Below, one piece after another: positions 37,213-48,802 of a stretch of 64,000 nucleotides of DNA. The notes beneath the pieces are model-generated. The model searched no databases. It was not told the DNA's origin and saw only the letters and a list, made by a program, of their open reading frames with translations. This DNA comes from an uncultured Flavobacteriales bacterium (GTDB lineage: Bacteria; Bacteroidota; Bacteroidia; Flavobacteriales_D; Crocinitomicaceae): assembly GCA_905478665.1 (NCBI GenBank), contig CAJQJL010000048.1, positions 1 to 64,000 on the forward strand, read 5' to 3'. The translations under genes were made by a program, and so were the position numbers. The first letter of the stretch is position 1. Every line of letters starts with the position of its first letter.

Positions 37213-39184
37213 ACTCCAGTTGTTTCACCGCCCTACCAGCCTGATCATAAACTGAAATCTTACACGCTTCATTGAGCATTGAGCTGATTTGAATAGAGAT
37301 GGAAGAATTAAACGGGTTTGGATAGCCAGTCAATTGAATGCCATCATTCAGCGTAACTTCATCCAGTCCTGTCATGCTACAACCGTTGAGGGTTCCTGGC
37401 ATATTTGCGTCCAACCAAAGTAAACGGCGGTCAATCCAATCTTTAAGGCGTTGAATTTCTTCCGCGTATGTTTGTGCTGGAGCTGGTACTTCGGGTGTTC
37501 CCGTTGCAACACCCATATTCCCCCAAGTTGCATAATGCCACTCTTGACTCTCGTTAACGACAAGTGCAACAGAGTCAACCAGAGCATGGAGATAATCCTC
37601 GCTCAACAGATTCCGTCGAAGGTCTTCATAACGACACCGCATCGCATCTGCAAAAACGGGATCCTGAAACATGCGGATAAACCACCCCGGAGAATTTACA
37701 TCGGGATTACAATCGTTCACTTCGTGTGCCCAGTTGGATCCATCCGTTTGGTCGTACATACAATCCCACATGTCTTTCCATGCCCAATCGAAATCCCAAA
37801 CGGGACCTGCCTTCAATTTTCCAATAACACCTGTTGTTGGGTCTTTCTCTTTGTAGAAAAAGCGACTTTTTTTGAACCCATCTCCGTTTCGTGCTACCTC
37901 GTTCACTATGAAATAATCCAACCATGAACGCTCACTGATGTACTTTCGAAATCCATTTTGTTGGTCAGCGAAACTCGGCGAGTAGAGTGCTGTTTCAAAA
38001 TCATCAATGAAGGTTTGAATATAGGTCTGTTGTGCTGGAGCAATGCTGTCAACCTTCGGCGTATGGTACACCATGTGAACATCAAAGGTTGGGTGATCGA
38101 TAGGACTGTTATTGAGGAGCCATGAATTTGCCCCATTCCAATAATCAATTTTTAAAATATAACCACCCGTAATTTCAGGGTAAAGAATATCTCCCGTATT
38201 GACTGTTGCTATGTCTACGCGGTTATTGTCGCGCTTAATTTTTTCAGCCAACAAATAGATCCCCTTGTATTCACCGTTCAGAACGACATCCACTAGACGA
38301 TGACGAGGAGCCCAATGTCCCATTTCATCAAAAAGATGGTAGGGAATCACATTTCGGGCAAAGGATTTATCATTGTAATTGGCAATGAGAACCCAATCGT
38401 GTTCTGCGGGCATTCCGATAAGGGAAGAGTCTATCTGTATCCCAAAATCATCAATTAGTTTGAGACTATATGGTTTTTGTGGCAAGGATGCCGAATAATT
38501 TCCACGTCGCTCAATTCCAATTTTTCCGTTGTACTCGTTCATTGGGTCGGTCATGTAATTCCGAACACCAACACCGTTATAAATAATCCCCATGTCAGCA
38601 ACGATCTTTGGATCATCCACAATTGCTTGGCCATTTGTATTGATTACTACAATTGGTAAATCAGATTCACCAAAGGCAAAATATCCTGCAGGATTATTAC
38701 CAAAAGTAATGGACCACGTATTTAGCGTTCCTTGATCAGCGTTGTAACTATCATAAATTCGCAGAAACCATTGTCCATTTGGGTTTTGAGTATTGTTGAC
38801 CAGCCCCATTTGTCCCATTGGTTGATAGGTTCCGATAAATGGTGTGCTGCCAGATGAAATGACAGTTGCTGCGTCTTCTTGTAAACAGGTGTTTTGCATA
38901 TCGTCACCTCCTCCTCCAATGCTTGAAAAAAGTTCAATGATAGTTCCATCTGGAGCAATCAATGAAACGGTAAGGTCTGAAACATAGGTATGAGTAATGT
39001 CCATGCAGACTTCCTCTAGACCAAAGTTTACGGTATCAATGGAATTTGGTGAAAGACCTGAAACATTTAAAGGGATATCAATGGTCTGTAAATCGAGAAT
39101 TGCGCCAGATCCTCCAGTAAACGTTTGTGCAGAAACCTGAAATAAACAAGTAATAAATAAAAGACTGAGCGTTTTATGTAGCAT
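37085..39184 (-). CDS. CotH-type protein with N-terminal P-domain-like region and T9SS sorting domain
   Basis: KPYSLKLID...HDWVLIANYNDKSFARN...GEYKGIYLLAEKIKRDNNRVDI; C-terminal GYPNPFNSSISIQI... Confidence 0.9.
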   Translation of the reverse strand: MLHKTLSLLFITCLFQVSAQTFTGGSGAILDLQTIDIPLNVSGLSPNSIDTVNFGLEEVCMDITHTYVSDLTVSLIAPDGTIIELFSSIGGGGDDMQNTCLQEDAATVISSGSTPFIGTYQPMGQMGLVNNTQNPNGQWFLRIYDSYNADQGTLNTWSITFGNNPAGYFAFGESDLPIVVINTNGQAIVDDPKIVADMGIIYNGVGVRNYMTDPMNEYNGKIGIERRGNYSASLPQKPYSLKLIDDFGIQIDSSLIGMPAEHDWVLIANYNDKSFARNVIPYHLFDEMGHWAPRHRLVDVVLNGEYKGIYLLAEKIKRDNNRVDIATVNTGDILYPEITGGYILKIDYWNGANSWLLNNSPIDHPTFDVHMVYHTPKVDSIAPAQQTYIQTFIDDFETALYSPSFADQQNGFRKYISERSWLDYFIVNEVARNGDGFKKSRFFYKEKDPTTGVIGKLKAGPVWDFDWAWKDMWDCMYDQTDGSNWAHEVNDCNPDVNSPGWFIRMFQDPVFADAMRCRYEDLRRNLLSEDYLHALVDSVALVVNESQEWHYATWGNMGVATGTPEVPAPAQTYAEEIQRLKDWIDRRLLWLDANMPGTLNGCSMTGLDEVTLNDGIQLTGYPNPFNSSISIQISSMLNEACKISVYDQAGRAVKQLEFRADEWSGKIVQLEGLDQLEMGMYTLEVRIAGEKNVIKLMKY

Positions 39185-39288
39185 AGTTTAATGGTTTGTA
39201 TACCGAGTGTATAGGCAGTCAAAATAGCGATAATATTCCAATTGATAGGGAACGGCGATAGCGTTAATAATCTTAGATTTGTAGAGCT

Positions 39289-40521
39289 ATGAAAAAGGTG
39301 TTGATCAAAAATATAAAGGGGCTTGTTCAGTATGGAGAAGACCTTCCCAAGGTTCGAAAAGGAGCTCAAATGAAAGAACTGCCTATTCTTGAAAATGCGT
39401 ATTTGGCATTGGAGGATGGTGTAATCGTTGCGTACGGCGCAATGGAAGATTGGGGTGGAATTACGGATTGGCGGGACTTGGAGGTCATTGATGCCGAAGG
39501 AAAATTTGTTTTGCCAGCCTTTTGCGATTCACATACACATACTGTTTTTGCGAAGTCACGAGAAGAAGAATTTGTGGATCGAATCAACGGATTGTCCTAT
39601 GAGGAAATTGCACTTCGTGGCGGTGGAATCTTAAATTCTGCACGGCGACTGCAAGAAATGTCTGAGGATGAATTGTTCGAACATGCCATGGTGCGAATAG
39701 AGCGATTAATGTCCTATGGAACGGGAGCATTGGAGATTAAATCAGGATACGGACTCACAGTAGACGCTGAACTTAAGATGTTGCGTGTTGTAAAACGGCT
39801 GAAGGAAGCTTGTTCAATTGAAATTAAGGCAACTTTTTTAGGAGCGCATGCATTTCCTCCAGAATACAAAGAGAATCATCAGGGATATATTGATTTAATT
39901 ATCAATGAAATGCTCCCCAAAATTGCAGAGGAGAAATTGGCAAATTATATTGATGTTTTTTGTGAACGAAATTATTTCAGCGTGGACGAAATGGCTGAAA
40001 TTTTGCAAGCTGGAATTGGATATGGACTGAAGCCAAAAGTGCACGTCAATCAATTTTCAACGATGGGTGGTGTTCGGAAAGCTGTGGAATTGAAAGCACT
40101 CTCTGTTGATCATATGGAGGAACTATCGGATGACGATATTGATGCATTAAAAGGGTCAGATACAATGCCAACGATTTTACCAAGTTGTTCGCACTTTTTG
40201 TCCATTCCATTTGGTGACGCGCGTAGGTTGATGGAAAATGATCTTCCTGTTGCGTTGGCAAGTGATTTTAATCCAGGATCGACACCAAGCGGAAATCTGT
40301 GTTTTGTATGGTCTTTGGCTTGTGTGAAGATGAAAATGACACCCGAAGAGGCATTGAATGCGTTGACGGTAAATGCAGCGTATGCAATGGATTTGTCTGA
40401 AACACATGGAACAATATCATTGGGAAAAAGAACCCCAATTCTCATTACAAAAGAGATTCCGAACATCGCATATATTCCCTATTCTTTCGGAGATCAGCAC
40501 ATCGATCGAATCCTTGTTTAA
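39289..40521 (+). CDS. hutI: Imidazolonepropionase
   Basis: FCDSHTHTVFAKSREEEFVDRINGLSYEEIALRGGGI, ASDFNPGSTPSGNL. Confidence 0.93.
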   Translation: MKKVLIKNIKGLVQYGEDLPKVRKGAQMKELPILENAYLALEDGVIVAYGAMEDWGGITDWRDLEVIDAEGKFVLPAFCDSHTHTVFAKSREEEFVDRINGLSYEEIALRGGGILNSARRLQEMSEDELFEHAMVRIERLMSYGTGALEIKSGYGLTVDAELKMLRVVKRLKEACSIEIKATFLGAHAFPPEYKENHQGYIDLIINEMLPKIAEEKLANYIDVFCERNYFSVDEMAEILQAGIGYGLKPKVHVNQFSTMGGVRKAVELKALSVDHMEELSDDDIDALKGSDTMPTILPSCSHFLSIPFGDARRLMENDLPVALASDFNPGSTPSGNLCFVWSLACVKMKMTPEEALNALTVNAAYAMDLSETHGTISLGKRTPILITKEIPNIAYIPYSFGDQHIDRILV

Positions 40522-40551
40522 GTGGATCGATTTTTGTAATTTGATGCTTCA

Positions 40552-41772
40552 ATGTTCAAACAACTTCTATTTATTCTTTTGCCATTAGCATCTGTCGCTC
40601 AGACAGTAAATGGAGATCATGAACTCTTGTGGGAGATATCGGGAAATGGATTAGAAAGCAGTTCTTACTTGTTTGGAAGTTTTCACTCCAATGATAAACG
40701 CCTATTCAATTTAAGTGACTCAACATTTCTTGCGTTAGATCAAGCGGAGATGATTGTGTTGGAAACGGACATTTTTTCTTTGTTCGATGAATGGGATACA
40801 CGTGTGTCATCTGTACAAATGAAATATGACAATGAAGGACAGCCGTATGTTTCCGATTCTGAAGCTTCGGTAACTCATTACGGAGACGAGGATGGAATGC
40901 CGCAGTTTTTGGATGCCTTTTTTGAACAATATTGCTTTAATGCGGATAAGAAATTTTTCCCGCTGGAGTCTGTAGATTTTCAGTTAAATCTTTTTTCAGA
41001 CATGGAATTCCCAGACTTTCGAAGGGTTCGCTTTGAGTCTTTTCTCTTGGATCAAGACGATATGCTGAACATGTATTTGAAAGGAGATATCTATCAATTG
41101 GATGATATGTTACGGTCTTCGCTTGCAATCTACCCTAAGGGGTATGACGTGCTGATCACTGATCGAAATTTGGACATGGCATCCGGAATAGATTCACTTC
41201 TTCAGGCGGGCAACATGGTGTTTTGTGCAGTTGGAGCTGGACATTTAGCAAGTGGCGCTGGGCTTATTAATTTATTAAGAAGTAAAGGGTATACGATGCG
41301 CAAGGTAACGGCAACATTCTCTGAAAATCCAACAGAAGCGCGGACAGAAGTTTTCTCCAAACGTAAATATCAATATGATAACGATAGCCTTGGACTCCAT
41401 GTTCGTTTCTTTGGAAAACCTAAAGTGGTCATGGATGAATATAGCGAAGCTGAACTTAAGTTAGTCTACAGAGATTTTGGACAGGGGAATAGTTTCGAAG
41501 TAGAAGTCTACCCGAGATTGGAAGACATCGGTTTGGAGGAATTGGCGTCGACTTACATTGCTAGTCCAGAACAAAGTCCAGCCCGAAAAGTTATACTCGA
41601 CAATGGAGGAGAGGCTTATGAAGGATTGGCCGACTCGTATCCAGAAGGCTTGTATTGGGCAAGGGTAATTATGAATGAAGAATCCTTTGTTGTTATAAAA
41701 GCATACGGAGGAAATAAGTTCATGAATTCCAATCGTGCTCAACGCTTCTTTGAGGAAGTTTGGTTTGATTAG
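40552..41772 (+). CDS. TraB/GumN-like protein
   Basis: LLWEISGNGLESSSYLFGSFHSND...FCAVGAGHLASGAGLINLLRSKGYTMRKV. Confidence 0.85.
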   Translation: MFKQLLFILLPLASVAQTVNGDHELLWEISGNGLESSSYLFGSFHSNDKRLFNLSDSTFLALDQAEMIVLETDIFSLFDEWDTRVSSVQMKYDNEGQPYVSDSEASVTHYGDEDGMPQFLDAFFEQYCFNADKKFFPLESVDFQLNLFSDMEFPDFRRVRFESFLLDQDDMLNMYLKGDIYQLDDMLRSSLAIYPKGYDVLITDRNLDMASGIDSLLQAGNMVFCAVGAGHLASGAGLINLLRSKGYTMRKVTATFSENPTEARTEVFSKRKYQYDNDSLGLHVRFFGKPKVVMDEYSEAELKLVYRDFGQGNSFEVEVYPRLEDIGLEELASTYIASPEQSPARKVILDNGGEAYEGLADSYPEGLYWARVIMNEESFVVIKAYGGNKFMNSNRAQRFFEEVWFD

Positions 41773-41835
41773 TTGATCTTAGGCTTAAGTTGTTGGATCG
41801 CTTCACTATTGGATGGTGAATTAATTTTCGAACTT

Positions 41836-41910
41836 CCAATATCCAATATCCAATATCCAATATCCAATATCCAATATCCAATATCCAATATCCAATATCC
41901 AACATCCAAT
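41836..41910. repeat. Heptanucleotide tandem repeat (CCAATAT)n
   Basis: About ten 7-bp units. Confidence 0.95.
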
Positions 41911-42009
41911 ACTACTCTTTCAACCGCAAATTTCAACATTATCTAGCGATTAATCATGTAAAAACGTATTTTTGAGACCACTAAGTAGCACCAAAGGTAA
42001 AACGCTTGT

Positions 42010-43134
42010 ATGATCCCACGCATCCAAAAACAAACAATTCAGGATAAGCTTCAGACAAACAAATTGTTGTTTATTCAAGGGCCAAGAAAGGTCGGAAAAA
42101 GAAGCTTGATTGAGGAAATATTTCAAGAGATAAATGAAGAATATTCCTTGCTAGATTGTTCCGTAAAACGAACAAAAAAGTCACTTGAAAACGAACCAGA
42201 TCAGTTAGAGAATGTGGGTAAATATGTCGTGCTTTATGAAGCGCAGTATTTGAAAAATCTAAACCAACTTCTCGAAAATGTCCTCATGGGAAAAATTACA
42301 TCAACAGTAATCGTTGTCTGTTCTTTTGTTCCAAATGTTGAACCCGAATTAGTTGAGGCCATGCGAATGGAAGGTCTGGAAATAAATTTGTTCGCCCCGT
42401 CATTTTATGAATCGGCGCAGCATTTCGGACTTCCTGAAGAAGAACGATTGTTGGAAGAACGACTCATTTACGGGAATTACCCCGAAGTACTAGCGGATCT
42501 TCCTATGGCAGAAGTAACGCTTCGCGAGATTATTCAGGATGCCGTTTTTACCAATCTCAGTAGCAAAGAACGAATTAATAAAGGTGATAAGTTATTGCGA
42601 ATGCTTCAACTATTGGCATTTAACATAGGAGATACTGTTTCATACAATGATATCTCCGAGCGTTGCGGGCTAGACAATGAAACTGTAGAACGTTATATCA
42701 AATTGTTGGAAGATGCATTTCTGTTGTTTAGATTGCCTTCTTATTCCACGGATCAACGCTATGAGTTGAAAAAATCAAACATGGTGTACTTCGCTGATAA
42801 TGGCGTGCGGAATGTCTTGATCAGCAACTTTAATCCAACCTTTCTCCGAAATGACATGAATGAACTTTGGAGGAATTATGTCTTGGCCGAGCGGATCAAA
42901 TGGATGCGTATGCATCAGAGCAAAACGAAGGTTTATTTCTGGAAGACACATACACGACAGCAAATGGATTTTGTTGAACTGGACAATGATAAAATGCGGG
43001 CTTACAAAACGGACTGGGAAAAACGAAAAAAAGTGAAGTTCCCCAAGAGTTTTCAGGAGGCCTATCCACATGCTAAAATGTCAATACTGAACCGTTCAAC
43101 ATATTGGACTTTTCTAAGCCAAAAGAACGTATAA
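42010..43134 (+). CDS. P-loop ATPase with DUF4143-like C-terminus
   Basis: FIQGPRKVGKRSLIEEI Walker A; VYFWKTHTRQQMDFVE near the C-terminus. Confidence 0.85.
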   Translation: MIPRIQKQTIQDKLQTNKLLFIQGPRKVGKRSLIEEIFQEINEEYSLLDCSVKRTKKSLENEPDQLENVGKYVVLYEAQYLKNLNQLLENVLMGKITSTVIVVCSFVPNVEPELVEAMRMEGLEINLFAPSFYESAQHFGLPEEERLLEERLIYGNYPEVLADLPMAEVTLREIIQDAVFTNLSSKERINKGDKLLRMLQLLAFNIGDTVSYNDISERCGLDNETVERYIKLLEDAFLLFRLPSYSTDQRYELKKSNMVYFADNGVRNVLISNFNPTFLRNDMNELWRNYVLAERIKWMRMHQSKTKVYFWKTHTRQQMDFVELDNDKMRAYKTDWEKRKKVKFPKSFQEAYPHAKMSILNRSTYWTFLSQKNV

Positions 43135-45947
43135 TGACATTTATTAATCAAGTAGCGAAGCACATTCATGATCAGGATCTTTCATTGGAAGACCTGACGG
43201 TTATCTTGCCTTCAGAACGGGCTAAGAAATATTTGACAGCTGCGCTTTATCGCGCGTATAAAAGACCAATTCTGGCGCCTGAGATTACGACAATGGATCG
43301 TTGGGTAAAAGGGCACAGTCCTTTGGCGGTAATTGATAAGACCCGTGCACTAGTTCGTCTGTTTGAAGTCCAATTGAAAAATGCAAAAACGGAAGAGGAT
43401 CGATCGTTTGATGAATTTTTAAGTTGGGGTAATATCTTACTTTCTGACTTTGACGAAATCGATCGCTATTTTCTTGATCCCGTGAAAATATTTCGAAACC
43501 TGGCTTCCATTAAGGAAATAGAACAATGGAGTTTTGGTGAGGAAGAATTGACAGAAAGCCAGAAGCGGTTTATGGAATTTTGGGATCGACTTCCAGGATA
43601 TTACGGAGAATTAAACCTCTTGCTGGATAAATCTGGGAGTTGCTACGCTGGAAAAGCATTTCGTCATTTAGCAGCCAATATAAATGTGTTATTTGAAGAG
43701 AATAAAGAGAGACGATTTCTCTTCGCAGGATTTAATGCCTTATCGGCATCTGAAATACAGATCATTCGGCAATTAGAGCAAATGGGACGCGCAGAGACTT
43801 TCATTGATGCCGACTCCTATTACCTGAAAAATAAACAGCACGAAGCAGGTCGTTTTTTACGTGATTTATCAACCGCATTAGATGGAAAGCAATTGTCTTT
43901 TGTGCAGGACAAAATGCTTACAAAGCCTTTGTATGTCGAGATGATCGAATGTGCCCAAAATACAGGACAGGTAAAAACTGCATCTACCATCTTGGAAACT
44001 TCGACTCCCGAGCAAATTAACTCAACCTTATTGTTGCTCGCGGATGAATCCTTGATCGGTTCAATTATTAAAAATTTACCCAAAAAAATTGGGAAGGCGA
44101 ACATCACACTTGGACTGCCAATTCGAAATACCGCCATTCGAACATGGGTAGAATTGCTCTTTTCAATTCAGGAGAACAAGCGTCGCTTTAAAACGAAATC
44201 GATTTATTTTAATGATTTGCAAAGTTTCTGGAATCATCCTTTGCTGTTAGCGATTATTAATGAGGAGGAAAAGAAATCGTTGAGTCAAGTTGAACGCAAT
44301 ATAATCGCACAGAACAAGATTTTCCTAAATCCCAAGAACCTAGTTCTTGGTGACACAACTGATAAATTGCTCAAGATTTTAACTGAAGATTGGCAAAATG
44401 ACTGGTCTTTGGCGCTCAAAGGAATTCGCAAGATGAACAGAATCATTTTTGGTTTTCTTGGATCAGAATTCGACTTTGAAAAAGCCATCCTCGAATGCTT
44501 CGATAGAGCCTTGGTAGACTTTGAGAATATAGTGAACGAAGGACTTCCAGAAATGAGTTTAAAATCATTCAAGCAATTGTTCAATCAACATTGGGGAATG
44601 AAGAGCATTGCATATCATGGAAACCCAACAGATGGTTTGCAAATCATGGGATTGCTGGAAACGCGTGCACTCGATTTCAAGCGAATTATTTGTGTTGGAA
44701 TGAATGAGGGGCAACTTCCACCCACCAATCAAATGCAAACAATAATCCCCATGGATTTACGACGTGCATTTGGGTTACCTACTCCACGAGAGAAGCAGGG
44801 CTTGTTCGCACATCACTTCTATCGGCTCCTTCATGCTTGCGAGGAGTTGTACGTAACGTATAACAGTGCTGATGAGTCAATAGGTAGCAATGAACCAAGT
44901 CGGTACTTGATGCAACTAGAACTGGAATTGAGTAGAATCAATCCAAATGTTATCGTCAAGAAGAGGATTTACTCGCTTGTTGAGGTAAGGGACACCGTCC
45001 AACATGAAATTTTGAAGACTCCTGAAATTCAACAACGGCTCGATGAATTGCTCGAGAAGTCCACGTCCGCGTCCATGTTAAAGAAATATTTGGCCTGCCC
45101 GCTCGATTTTTATTTCAGGTATGTGATGGATTTTGGGGAAGAAGACAGTGTAGAGGAAGAAATTGAGAACAGCACTTTTGGGACATTCATTCACGATACC
45201 CTGGAAGAACTTTATACACCATTTGCACAAACAGACGCTGAAGGAGTTAAGAAGAGTCCAAGTCCTCCTGCAATAACTTCGATAGATGTTGAGCAGATGC
45301 TAAAGCGTTTTAAGTTGATTTTGCGGAAACAATTCATGCAGCATTTCCACAATGATGAAGAAGCATTCACGAAGGGGAAGAATTTACTTTCTTATCAAAT
45401 GGCTATTGAATTAACCGAACGCTTCTTAAAAACGGAAGTCGAATTTCTTTCTCAGCAAACGGAACCTGTTTTTATCGAAGCACTTGAACAAGAGTATTCG
45501 GCACTTGTTCCTATCGAAGTGAATGGAATGACCAAGCAAGTAAATTTGCGCGGCTTCATTGATCGAGTTGATCGAATAGGAGACAAAATTCGCATCATCG
45601 ATTACAAATCAGGAAAAGTCAATGACAATGATGTACAGTTCCGTTCGAAGGATCTGGATGAAGAAACAATTGTAGAGTCGCTGGGGGTGCGAAAACACCT
45701 TTTACAGTTAATTCAATATGGATTTCTTTATCATCAAAAGCATGGTGCTGTGCCAGAATCAAGCATTATTTCGTTTATCTCTGGAAAGAATAAGCCATTC
45801 ACCCTCGACACGAAAAAAATGGAGTTGGATGAAGTGATTCTAAACTACCCGAATTATGTAGGGATGATTTTATCGGAGATGTTTGATGCCGAAATTCCAT
45901 TCACACATACAACCCAGCACTTTTCTTATTGTCAGTATTGCGAGTAA
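43135..45947 (+). CDS. PD-(D/E)XK nuclease/helicase-like protein (AddB-like)
   Basis: C-terminal LRGFIDRVDRIGDKIRIIDYKSGK nuclease motif; start set at ATG right after the previous stop. Confidence 0.85.
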
Positions 45948-45959
45948 TTAGCTAAGGGA

Positions 45960-47837
45960 TTATCTGCTTTTGTAATCCTCGTAGAGCACATTCAATAAGG
46001 CGTGACATTTTTTAATTTCCAGCTTTTCGCTCTTGGAATCGAAGGTGTTTTGAAGCGTTTGTTTTAATTCGACTGCATGAGTGGTTCTTCCTTTGGGCGT
46101 TATCCAACCATAGCCATTTGTTAGAATAGTAAACAAGGCGAATTCGGGGCATTTTGGATTAAGTAAATCTTTACTCCAAGGATATTTGCTGATATCTCTA
46201 TTCATTTGATTCATCACCGTTGCAGCAATATCTGCTTGAGAACCAATTTTATCTATTCGTACGCCTTTGTATTCATCTTTGAGAGGTTCGCCCCAAAGAA
46301 GTAAGGGAATTCGATAGAAGTCACTGTCATACATGTTTTGTGTTTTTGGTGTATGGTGACTGTGGTCTGCGACGAATATAAACAAGGTATTTTCATACCA
46401 ATCTTCTTTCTTGCACTGTTCAATAAACTTACCTAGAGATTCATCGGCGTAAATCAATGAGTTCATAAAGGGTGCTTCAATGCCTGTCCATGTTTGGTTT
46501 TTCGTTTTTGGTTGATCGAAAGGAGAATGCGTGCTTCCAGTGAAGCCACAATGCATAAATTTGCCCTGCGTTGCGTTAATTCGTATGAGCAGCTGTCGAT
46601 ATAAATCTTCATCATAGAAATTAAGTTTACCTCTTTCAATATTACTTGGGAAGCCATTTTCATCCGTTACGTCATCAAAGCCATGATCCATGAAATAACC
46701 TCCAATATTGCCGTATTTGAGATCCCCACTAAAAATATAGTGCGAGGAATAGCCAGAGGTAGCGAGGTCCTGATTCAGTGTAGGCAACTTCCTATGTTTT
46801 TCTGGACGTGCAGATATTGAAAGCCCTGGAATGGCCAACATCCCACCAAAAATACTGGAATTCCCAATTTCTGAACGTGTTCCAGTTGCATAAATGTTTG
46901 TAAACAAAACCCCCTCGGAAGCAAGTTTGTCAAAGTGATTCGTAGCGCCTTTTGTTTCACTTAAACAACCAATTGCTTCGGCGCTCCAGCTTTCCATAAT
47001 GATCATGACAATGTTTGGACTTTTGTTGTCTAATATGCGAACATCATGTTCACGCGGATAGTCGTATAATTGAGTAACCAACTCATTCGCTTCATCCATG
47101 TCAATTTTCGGAAGAGACGCCGCAATGTCGATCTTGTTGTATAGTGCGTAGCTATTCCCAAAGAAGTAGGTTGAATTAACTGCCAGATCATTGGCCAGGT
47201 GATTATTAGAGAAATAGGCTGAATCTATATTGATAGGGATTTGCTGAAACCCACCTCTTCCGAGAATGATAAAGGGAATCATGAAAACGCTCATTCCAAC
47301 AATAGCAACGGGCACACGATATCCTATTTTCAAGCGTGTTTGAGGCGCTTGAGCTTTAAATAGCCAGCGTAACATTCTCCACCCGAAAACAACTTCGAGA
47401 ATAGAGTATATAAAGAACCAGATTGTCATACTGTAATCTGCCGAACGGAACATTTCATCTGGATTAGACAAATGCATGAATACACGTGAAGTCAATTTGT
47501 GCTTCCATTCAGTATATGCATTGATTTCACCAGAGTGAATAAATGAGACTAATACCACTTCTGTCATCATAGTGACGACAAATATTCGATAGGTCCATTT
47601 TGCTGGTTTGACAAAGCAGAGAGCCAATGTTATCAATGGAAGGATACTGAGAAAAGCGCCTGTTGCCAAGTCAAGACGAAATGAATAAACGAAGGTTAGA
47701 AACCAATCGCCCCAAGAGACGGTATTGAAACTCTCCCAGTGGTGAATGGAAAAAAGGATGCGTTGAAAATCGAATACAAGTATCCAAAAAAGGAGAAGTT
47801 TTAGCGCTTGTAAAAAAGAGTGTTTCAGCGAATTCAT
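45960..47837 (-). CDS. LTA synthase family sulfatase-like protein
   Basis: N-terminal TMs, NIVMIIMESWSAEAIG, FVADHSHHTP. Confidence 0.9.
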   Translation of the reverse strand: MNSLKHSFLQALKLLLFWILVFDFQRILFSIHHWESFNTVSWGDWFLTFVYSFRLDLATGAFLSILPLITLALCFVKPAKWTYRIFVVTMMTEVVLVSFIHSGEINAYTEWKHKLTSRVFMHLSNPDEMFRSADYSMTIWFFIYSILEVVFGWRMLRWLFKAQAPQTRLKIGYRVPVAIVGMSVFMIPFIILGRGGFQQIPINIDSAYFSNNHLANDLAVNSTYFFGNSYALYNKIDIAASLPKIDMDEANELVTQLYDYPREHDVRILDNKSPNIVMIIMESWSAEAIGCLSETKGATNHFDKLASEGVLFTNIYATGTRSEIGNSSIFGGMLAIPGLSISARPEKHRKLPTLNQDLATSGYSSHYIFSGDLKYGNIGGYFMDHGFDDVTDENGFPSNIERGKLNFYDEDLYRQLLIRINATQGKFMHCGFTGSTHSPFDQPKTKNQTWTGIEAPFMNSLIYADESLGKFIEQCKKEDWYENTLFIFVADHSHHTPKTQNMYDSDFYRIPLLLWGEPLKDEYKGVRIDKIGSQADIAATVMNQMNRDISKYPWSKDLLNPKCPEFALFTILTNGYGWITPKGRTTHAVELKQTLQNTFDSKSEKLEIKKCHALLNVLYEDYKSR

Positions 47838-48234
47838 ACGATATGCTTTGGTAAAAAGTACATAAAAGTATGGTGATCGTACTTTCTAGGGCGAAGAACG
47901 ACAAATTTTCTAAAATAGTTTAATGGAAACAAATGTTTTTGTTGTTTCACTTGTTCAAGGCGGGAAATGCGAGTAATTTCTGGTTGACACATGACAAATA
48001 AAGAGTTCTCTTATCTGTAGAAATGATTTAGGCTAGATTTTGGAAGAAAAAAATCAATGCATAAAAAAACCTGAAAAGAGATCCAAAGATTGTCGTTAAA
48101 CAACCAAGAGGTAAGAACTCTTTTCAGGCACCTGCAAGGAAAATAAAACCAAAATATTGAACAAACCAGAATGTCAATATTTACCTACAAGACGCGTAAG
48201 TATTAAAAAAGGTTGGGTGAATTTGAAAAAAAAC

Positions 48235-48268
48235 AAAAACCCATTCCAAAATGGAACAGGTTTTTAAG
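48235..48268 (-). terminator. Terminator-like hairpin
   Basis: aaaaacccattccaaaatggaacaggttttt. Confidence 0.55.
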
Positions 48269-48286
48269 AGACAAAAGCTCTATATC

Positions 48287-48700
48287 CTAGTACAACTCTT
48301 GCTTAAGAGCTGATCGGTAATCTTTAATTTCTTCACGATTAACTTTGTGATCTGCACGTACTAAAAGATTCAATAAGTACAAAAAGTTGTCGTTGTCCTC
48401 TATTTCGATAGGGTATTCGTTCTCTTCTTCGTCCTCCTCATATTGAGCTTGAACGTTGAACGCATTGTTCTCCGTAATAAACTCATATGAAAGTCTCAAA
48501 ACTTTGGTAACAAGAGGATCTTGCTCCTTTAGCGCGTATTCTCTCAATTCCTTGAGATCTTCAACTAAGTTTTTTGCTTTTAAACCGTCCTTTTCGACGT
48601 TTTTTATAATATCCTCTAACTTCTTGTTTGCTGCTGCAAGTTTCATACGTAGCTTAAAATTTTCTTTCCCCTGCTTGCAAATGTAAACAACTTCAATCAA
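48287..48700 (-). CDS. Hypothetical coiled-coil protein
   Basis: Likely true start MKLAAANKKLEDIIKNVEK at about 48646. Confidence 0.65.
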   Translation of the reverse strand: MIEVVYICKQGKENFKLRMKLAAANKKLEDIIKNVEKDGLKAKNLVEDLKELREYALKEQDPLVTKVLRLSYEFITENNAFNVQAQYEEDEEENEYPIEIEDNDNFLYLLNLLVRADHKVNREEIKDYRSALKQELY

Positions 48701-48802
48701 TATTCGCCCAACTCAGAAAAAACAATGGAGAAAATTACTAACACTCGTCATTTTTTAAAGCGAGATGAAACATTACTTTTGTGCAAACAACATTCCGAAT
48801 AG

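Noticed and set aside
41720-41905. ORF MLDIGYWILDIGYWILDIGYW
   Set aside because: Conceptual translation of the heptanucleotide repeat.
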